Part shown: positions 59,979 through 64,000 of the stretch, piece by piece
Layout of the letters: each line of letters starts with the position of its first letter
How positions within the stretch are numbered: position 1 is the stretch's first letter
Origin: Pikeienuella litoralis
GTDB taxonomy: Bacteria; Pseudomonadota; Alphaproteobacteria; Rhodobacterales; Rhodobacteraceae
Length of the DNA: 64,000 bases
Direction: 5' to 3'
NCBI RefSeq assembly: GCF_037646705.1
Contig: NZ_JBBHER010000007.1
Coordinates: 124,001-188,000, forward strand
Made by a program: the position numbers and the translations under genes
The notes under the pieces: model-generated
The model's database searches: none
Seen by the model: the letters and a program-made list of their open reading frames with translations, nothing else
What the model was told of the DNA's origin: nothing

Positions 59979-61334
59979 ATGATCCTGATTGTTGACGATG
60001 ACGACACACAGCGGCGCATGACCGCCGCGATGATGACGGCGGCGGGCCGCCCCTGGGTGGAGGCCTCCGGCGGCGAGGCCGCAATCGACCTTCTCAGCGG
60101 GCCGGCCGCGGGGACGTTCCGGCTGGTCCTTCTCGACCTCGCCATGCCGGACCTTGATGGGATGGAGGTGCTGTCTCGGATCCGGCCGATCCGCCGCCAT
60201 CTTCCAGTGATCGTCCTGACCGCCCTCAGCTCCGTCTCCCACGCGGTCGCGGCGATGCGGGCCGGCGCGCAGGATTTTCTGATCAAGCCGATCTCGTCCC
60301 GCCAGCTTGAGGACGCGGTGCGCGACGCGCTCGGGCAAGCGCGCGCGGCGCGCCGGCCTTCGGAGAGGCGGAGAAGCGGCTTCGACGGGTTGATCGCCAA
60401 AAGCCCGACGATCGTAAAAACGATCCGCATGGCCGAACGCGGCGCTCGGTCAGGCATCCCCATCCTCATCGAAGGCGAAAGCGGAGTCGGCAAGGAAGTG
60501 TTCGCGCGCGCGATTCACGCGTCGTCAGACCGCGCGGAGCGCCCCTTTGTCGCGGTCAACTGCGGCGCGCTCCCCGAGATGCTCGTCGAATCGCTGCTCT
60601 TCGGTCACGAAAAGGGCGCGTTCACCGGCGCTGTCGCACGCCGGGCGGGCAAGTTCGAGGAGGCGGACGGCGGCGTTCTCTTCCTGGATGAAATCGGCGA
60701 TCTGCCGCTTGAAGCGCAGGTCAAACTGCTGCGCGCGGTGCAGGATGGCGAGATCGACCCGGTCGGCGGGGCCAGAACGGTGAAGACCGACATACGCCTG
60801 ATCTCCGCGACCAATCGCGATCTCGCGGCGGAGGTCGAGGCGGGGCGGTTCCGTGAAGATCTTTACTACCGGATCAGCGTCTTTCCCCTCTCTCTGCCGC
60901 CGCTGCGCCGCCGGAGGGAGGATATCATCCCGCTTGCGGAGCGCTTCATCTCCCGGTTCGCCGCGCGCGAAGGCAGACCCGCGCCCACCCTGAGCGACGA
61001 TGCGCGCGCGCTGCTGGCCGCGGCCCCATGGCCCGGGAATGTCCGGCAACTGGAGAACGCCATCCACCGCGCCGTCGTTCTCAGCGAACGGCGGATCCTC
61101 TCCGCTGAGGACTTCGCGCATCTGCGCGCGGCGAGTTGCGCGGCCCCAATCGCCGGCGAGCATCCGTTCTTCGACCCGAGCGGCCATATCCGGCCCCTGG
61201 CGGAGATAGAGACGGCCGCCGTGGAGACGGCGCTCAGCCGCTATGGCGGCAGCATGACGGAGGCCGCCCGACGCCTGGAGATCGGCCGCTCCACGCTCTA
61301 CCGGAAGACCCGCGACGAGCGCGCCGCGGGATAG
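59979..61334 (+). CDS. NtrC-family sigma-54-dependent response regulator
   Basis: The protein has 451 residues. The receiver domain (1-120) has the acidic cluster VDDDD, phospho-accepting Asp53 (LLDLAMPDLDG) and a K in LIKPIS. The AAA+ domain (about 140-370) has Walker A GESGVGKE, the sigma-54 loop GAFTGA and Walker B GGVLFLDEIGDL, plus RFREDLYYR. The Fis-type HTH is at the end (GSMTEAARRLEIGRSTLYRK). It activates sigma-54 promoters on phosphorylation. No sensor kinase is nearby, so it is an orphan here. The targets are unknown. Confidence 0.94.
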   Translation: MILIVDDDDTQRRMTAAMMTAAGRPWVEASGGEAAIDLLSGPAAGTFRLVLLDLAMPDLDGMEVLSRIRPIRRHLPVIVLTALSSVSHAVAAMRAGAQDFLIKPISSRQLEDAVRDALGQARAARRPSERRRSGFDGLIAKSPTIVKTIRMAERGARSGIPILIEGESGVGKEVFARAIHASSDRAERPFVAVNCGALPEMLVESLLFGHEKGAFTGAVARRAGKFEEADGGVLFLDEIGDLPLEAQVKLLRAVQDGEIDPVGGARTVKTDIRLISATNRDLAAEVEAGRFREDLYYRISVFPLSLPPLRRRREDIIPLAERFISRFAAREGRPAPTLSDDARALLAAAPWPGNVRQLENAIHRAVVLSERRILSAEDFAHLRAASCAAPIAGEHPFFDPSGHIRPLAEIETAAVETALSRYGGSMTEAARRLEIGRSTLYRKTRDERAAG

Positions 61335-61338
61335 GTCC

Positions 61339-61626
61339 TCAGGCCGCCGGTTCCGGGACCATGCCCAGCGCATGGAGGTAGAGGTCGAGCATCGCCTCCT
61401 CCTCCTCCCGCTCTTCGGCCTTCTTCTTGCGAAGGCTGATGACAGTCCGGAGCGTCTTCACGTCGAAGCCGTTTCCCTTGGCTTCGGCGTAAACCTCCTT
61501 CACCTGGTCGGCGATTTCCCGCTTCTCCTCCTCCAGCCGTTCAATCCGCTCAACGATGGATCGCAACTGGTCGGCGGCCACGGTGGTGGTCGAAAACCCG
61601 GGGCCTTCAAGAACATCATCGGCCAT
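61339..61626 (-). CDS. gapR: GapR nucleoid-associated protein (DUF2312)
   Basis: The protein has 95 residues, family size. VAADQLRSIVERIERLEEEKREIADQVKEVYAEAKGNGFDVK and TLRTVISLRKKKAEEREEEEAMLDLYLHALG (quoted in part) match GapR, the alphaproteobacterial protein that clamps over-twisted DNA ahead of polymerases and helps topoisomerases. Its start shares a base with the ferredoxin stop (TGATG), so the two are co-translated. It converges on the response-regulator gene with only 4 bases between stops. Confidence 0.93.
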   Translation of the reverse strand: MADDVLEGPGFSTTTVAADQLRSIVERIERLEEEKREIADQVKEVYAEAKGNGFDVKTLRTVISLRKKKAEEREEEEAMLDLYLHALGMVPEPAA

Positions 61627-61946
61627 CAGATCTGTTTCTCCGGCATGCGCACGACGAGCCCTTCAAGCTCCGGCGTCACTTTCAACTGGCAGGTGAGACG
61701 GCTGTTCTCATCCGGTTCATAAGCGAAATCGAGCATATCCTCCTCCATCGGCTCTTTTGCGGGCAATTTGTCGATCCAGGCCGGGTCGACATGAACGTGA
61801 CAGGTGGAGCAGGCGCAGGCGCCTCCGCAATCAGCGTCGATGCCTGGTATGTTATTGTCCCGCGCGCCTTCCATTACGGTCAGACCCACCGGGACATCGA
61901 CCACATGTTCGGTCCCGCCATATTCGATATAGGTGATCTTGACCAT
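61626..61946 (-). CDS. 2Fe-2S ferredoxin (adrenodoxin type)
   Basis: The protein has 106 residues. Cluster ligands C-x5-C-x2-C in DCGGACACSTC and a fourth Cys in LTCQLKV, with the ISC-type ending GLVVRMPEKQ. KITYIEYGGTEHVVDVPVGLTVMEGAR is the standard N-terminal strand pair. It carries electrons in the cytoplasm, for Fe-S assembly, P450 or hydroxylase partners. No isc or P450 gene is adjacent; it is coupled instead to gapR. Confidence 0.94.
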   Translation of the reverse strand: MVKITYIEYGGTEHVVDVPVGLTVMEGARDNNIPGIDADCGGACACSTCHVHVDPAWIDKLPAKEPMEEDMLDFAYEPDENSRLTCQLKVTPELEGLVVRMPEKQI

Positions 61947-62006
61947 TTCGCCGTCTTTCCCTCAGTTCTGCGATACCCGCCGTTTTCGCGCATTCCGGTC
62001 GGTTGT

Positions 62007-63476
62007 CTAATCGGTTCCACGATCCGGCGCCAGCCGTTCGCGCCCCGGAAGTTCGTCGGTTTCCTCGGCCAGCATGACCGCGGCGGCGCTTCGGCCCGTC
62101 ATCGCCGCCATCGGTTTCGGCGACCATGGCGCCGTCTGGACGGCGCCTTCGAAGATCATGTTGTGGCTCAACCGCCAGCCGGCCCAAACCGCCAGCGTTC
62201 CGATCAGAACCCCCGCGCTCGCCTGCGCATAGACGACGCCCGGGGCGCCCCAGGCCACCGGAACAAGCAGCAGCGCCAGAGGCGTGACCGCGCCGTCGCG
62301 CATCCAGTTGAAGGCCGTGGAGAACAGCGGCCGATTGAGATTGTTGAACGCGGCGTTGGCGACAAAGAGCGCGCCGTTGAACATGAAGCCGCCGGCGCCG
62401 ACATAGCAGAAGGCGAGAATCACATCCGCGCCGGCGTCATCGACCCCGAAAGCGCGGGCGATCAGCGGCGCCAGCGACGCGAGGAGGATCCACACCGACG
62501 CGACGTAACCGCTCGCGAAGATCAGGCTGTCGCGATAGGTTCGGGCGACCCTGTCTCCCAGTTTCGCGCCGTAGTTCTGGCCGATGATGCCGCCGATCGC
62601 GCCGGAGAGCGCGAAGATGCCGCCAAAGGCGAGCACGGTGAGCCGGCTCGCCACCGCCCAACCGGCGACGGCGCTGTCGCCATGGCCGGAGATCCACCAG
62701 GTCAGGAGAATATTGCCGAACGGCGTCGAAAGCTGCGTCGTCACCGCTGGCGCGGCGATCCCGAAAAAGGGCCGCATGAACGCGCGCGCATCGGCGATGG
62801 ACGGCCGCGCGCAAAGCCCTTTGCGCGCACACATCCAGAGCCCGAACCCCGATGAGATCATGCGGCTCATCACCATCGCGTACGCCGCCCCGTCGACCCC
62901 GAGGTCGAGCCCGAAAATGAGAAGCGGGTCGAGCACCATCGCCGCCAGCCCGGCGACGACGGTCACGAGCATCGCCCGGCGCGCGTCTCCCTCGGCCCGA
63001 AGAACCGATGAGGAGATCATGCTCAGCCCGATGAAGGGGAGGGAGGGCAAGGCGATCAGCAGGAATTCCGCCGCGACGCCGCCCGAATCGCCCACGGCGC
63101 CGATCAGACCGAGAATCTCGCGCCGCGCGGCGATGACGAGCAACACCGCCACCGTCAGAAGGCTGACGGCGATGAGCATCGCCGAGGTTGCGCGCCGCCG
63201 GGCGCGCTCGAGTTCGCCCGCGCCTATGGCCTGGCTGACCAGCGCCAGCGCGGCGATCGAGAATCCGATGCCGACCGAGACCGTGAAGAACTGAACCGTC
63301 CACGCGTAACCGACGCCGGCGGTGAGCACATCCTCCCCGAGCAACGAGACGTAGAACAGCGTCACGAAATCGATCAGGAACATGAAGAACAGGCCGATGG
63401 AGCCGGTCGCGGTCATCACCGCGACATGGCGCATGGTCGAGCCGGTGGTGAACCGGCCTGGACGCGAATTCAGCAC
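62007..63476 (-). CDS. MATE-family efflux transporter
   Basis: The protein has 489 residues, about 12 membrane helices. The MATE start FTTGSTMRHVAVMTATGSIGLFFMFL, the internal VSQAIGAGELERARR and the second-half GGIIGQNYGAKLGDRVARTYRDSL are recognisable. A GTG at 63476, two bases after the upstream gene stop, is chosen so as to keep the conserved TTGSTMRHV; ATG at 63434 is the alternative. It exports cationic compounds in exchange for Na+ or H+. It is probably co-transcribed with the MFS gene upstream. Confidence 0.9.
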   Translation of the reverse strand: MLNSRPGRFTTGSTMRHVAVMTATGSIGLFFMFLIDFVTLFYVSLLGEDVLTAGVGYAWTVQFFTVSVGIGFSIAALALVSQAIGAGELERARRRATSAMLIAVSLLTVAVLLVIAARREILGLIGAVGDSGGVAAEFLLIALPSLPFIGLSMISSSVLRAEGDARRAMLVTVVAGLAAMVLDPLLIFGLDLGVDGAAYAMVMSRMISSGFGLWMCARKGLCARPSIADARAFMRPFFGIAAPAVTTQLSTPFGNILLTWWISGHGDSAVAGWAVASRLTVLAFGGIFALSGAIGGIIGQNYGAKLGDRVARTYRDSLIFASGYVASVWILLASLAPLIARAFGVDDAGADVILAFCYVGAGGFMFNGALFVANAAFNNLNRPLFSTAFNWMRDGAVTPLALLLVPVAWGAPGVVYAQASAGVLIGTLAVWAGWRLSHNMIFEGAVQTAPWSPKPMAAMTGRSAAAVMLAEETDELPGRERLAPDRGTD

Positions 63477-63478
63477 GC

Positions 63479-64000
63479 CTATTCCGCGGCGAGCGGCGCG
63501 ACCGCCTTGCTGAACCTCGTCTCGCGCCCCTTTTCCGGCCAGCGCGGCACCATGGTCGAGAGCATGAGCGAGACCACCGCCATCGACGCCGCCAGCGCAT
63601 AAACCGAAGCCGGATCGACCAGCCAGAGATAGCCGAGGAGCGCCGGCAGGAACACCGCCGCGATATGGTTTATCGTGAAGGCGACCGCCGCCGTCGGGGC
63701 CTGATCCTCCGGGTCCGCGATCTTCTGGAAATAGGTCTTCTGGGCGAACGCCATCGAGAAGAGGATATGATCGGCGATATAGAGCGCGGCGGCCACCTGC
63801 CACGGCCATTCGAACCAGTAGAGGCCGGCGTAGAGCATGAAGATCATGACCAGGCCGGAATATTCACAGATCAGCGTGAACCGCTCGCCCATCCCCGCGA
63901 TCATCTTGCCGACCTGCGGCGCGGCGACCATCGTCGCGCAATAATTCACCAGCATCAGCCCGGCGATATGCTGAAGGCCGAAATCGTAGAGCTCCACCAT
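63479..64000 (-). CDS. MFS transporter, C-terminal part (5' end outside window)
   Basis: The frame is open to the right edge; 173 residues with five to six hydrophobic segments are visible, the second half of a 12-helix carrier. YDFGLQHIAGLMLVNYCATMVAAPQVGKMIAGMGERFTL has the loop between helices 7 and 9 typical of the superfamily, and FTINHIAAVFLPALLGYLW the helix 11 region. The substrate is unknown. It precedes and probably couples to the MATE gene. Confidence 0.8.
   Translation of the reverse strand: MVELYDFGLQHIAGLMLVNYCATMVAAPQVGKMIAGMGERFTLICEYSGLVMIFMLYAGLYWFEWPWQVAAALYIADHILFSMAFAQKTYFQKIADPEDQAPTAAVAFTINHIAAVFLPALLGYLWLVDPASVYALAASMAVVSLMLSTMVPRWPEKGRETRFSKAVAPLAAE

Overview
The window is 64 kb of high-GC chromosomal DNA from an alphaproteobacterium, most likely of the Rhodobacterales. 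The grounds are the block gpsA-tsaD divergent from hemC-hemD-mic60-hemY, a GapR nucleoid protein, a VPLPA-CTERM surface protein, many TRAP/TTT/ABC uptake systems, and an encoded CCA on both tRNAs. The genus cannot be read from the sequence. No insertion sequence, prophage, CRISPR array or replication origin was seen.

Layout. 0-7.1 kb: the end of a SulP anion transporter with a tandem universal stress protein, then a CoA-transferase/HMG-CoA-lyase pair divergent from a tripartite tricarboxylate transporter (tctCBA). Together these look like uptake, CoA activation and cleavage of a 3-hydroxy-3-methylglutarate-like acid. 7.1-11.4 kb: a VPLPA-CTERM protein, an unknown membrane protein, a lower-GC XRE regulator, YtoQ and a thiolase. 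11.4-16.3 kb: a secreted PF04199 cyclase with a complete TRAP transporter. 16.4-26.1 kb: galE, a KdsB-like cytidylyltransferase and cysQ; then GST, an isocitrate/isopropylmalate-type dehydrogenase, kynureninase, a LysR regulator divergent from an SHMT-like PLP enzyme, a HIT protein and a nucleotidyltransferase. 26.3-33.5 kb: a surface-glycan or headgroup region (2OG-oxygenase-like protein, ELM1-type glycosyltransferase, flippase, two poorly characterised glycosyltransferases, LicC-like nucleotidyltransferase, CDP-alcohol phosphotransferase).

33.9-41.4 kb: one long leftward operon: E1 alpha, E1 beta, TRAP P-Q-M, an acetolactate-synthase-like TPP enzyme, and an unrecognised protein made of two copies of a domain with GSHGG/DAGIG/ESCRIGD motifs. 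This is the best candidate here for an undescribed catabolic system. 41.6-45.2 kb: a polar amino-acid ABC transporter with two tandemly duplicated binding proteins and a strong palindromic operator candidate. 45.3-50.3 kb: a TetR-adaptor-RND efflux operon. 50.4-59.2 kb: a flavoprotein, a metallophosphoesterase, gpsA, tsaD, and divergently hemC, hemD, mic60, hemY. 59.3-64 kb: tRNA-Arg(CCG), tRNA-Lys(CTT), an NtrC-type response regulator, gapR with a ferredoxin, a MATE exporter and the end of an MFS transporter.

A recurring structural theme is a strong stem-loop directly after periplasmic binding-protein genes, before the next gene of the operon. It probably sets the higher dosage of binding protein over membrane components. 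Start codons were chosen from ribosome-binding sites, stop/start overlaps and family alignment remembered by eye. No similarity search was run.
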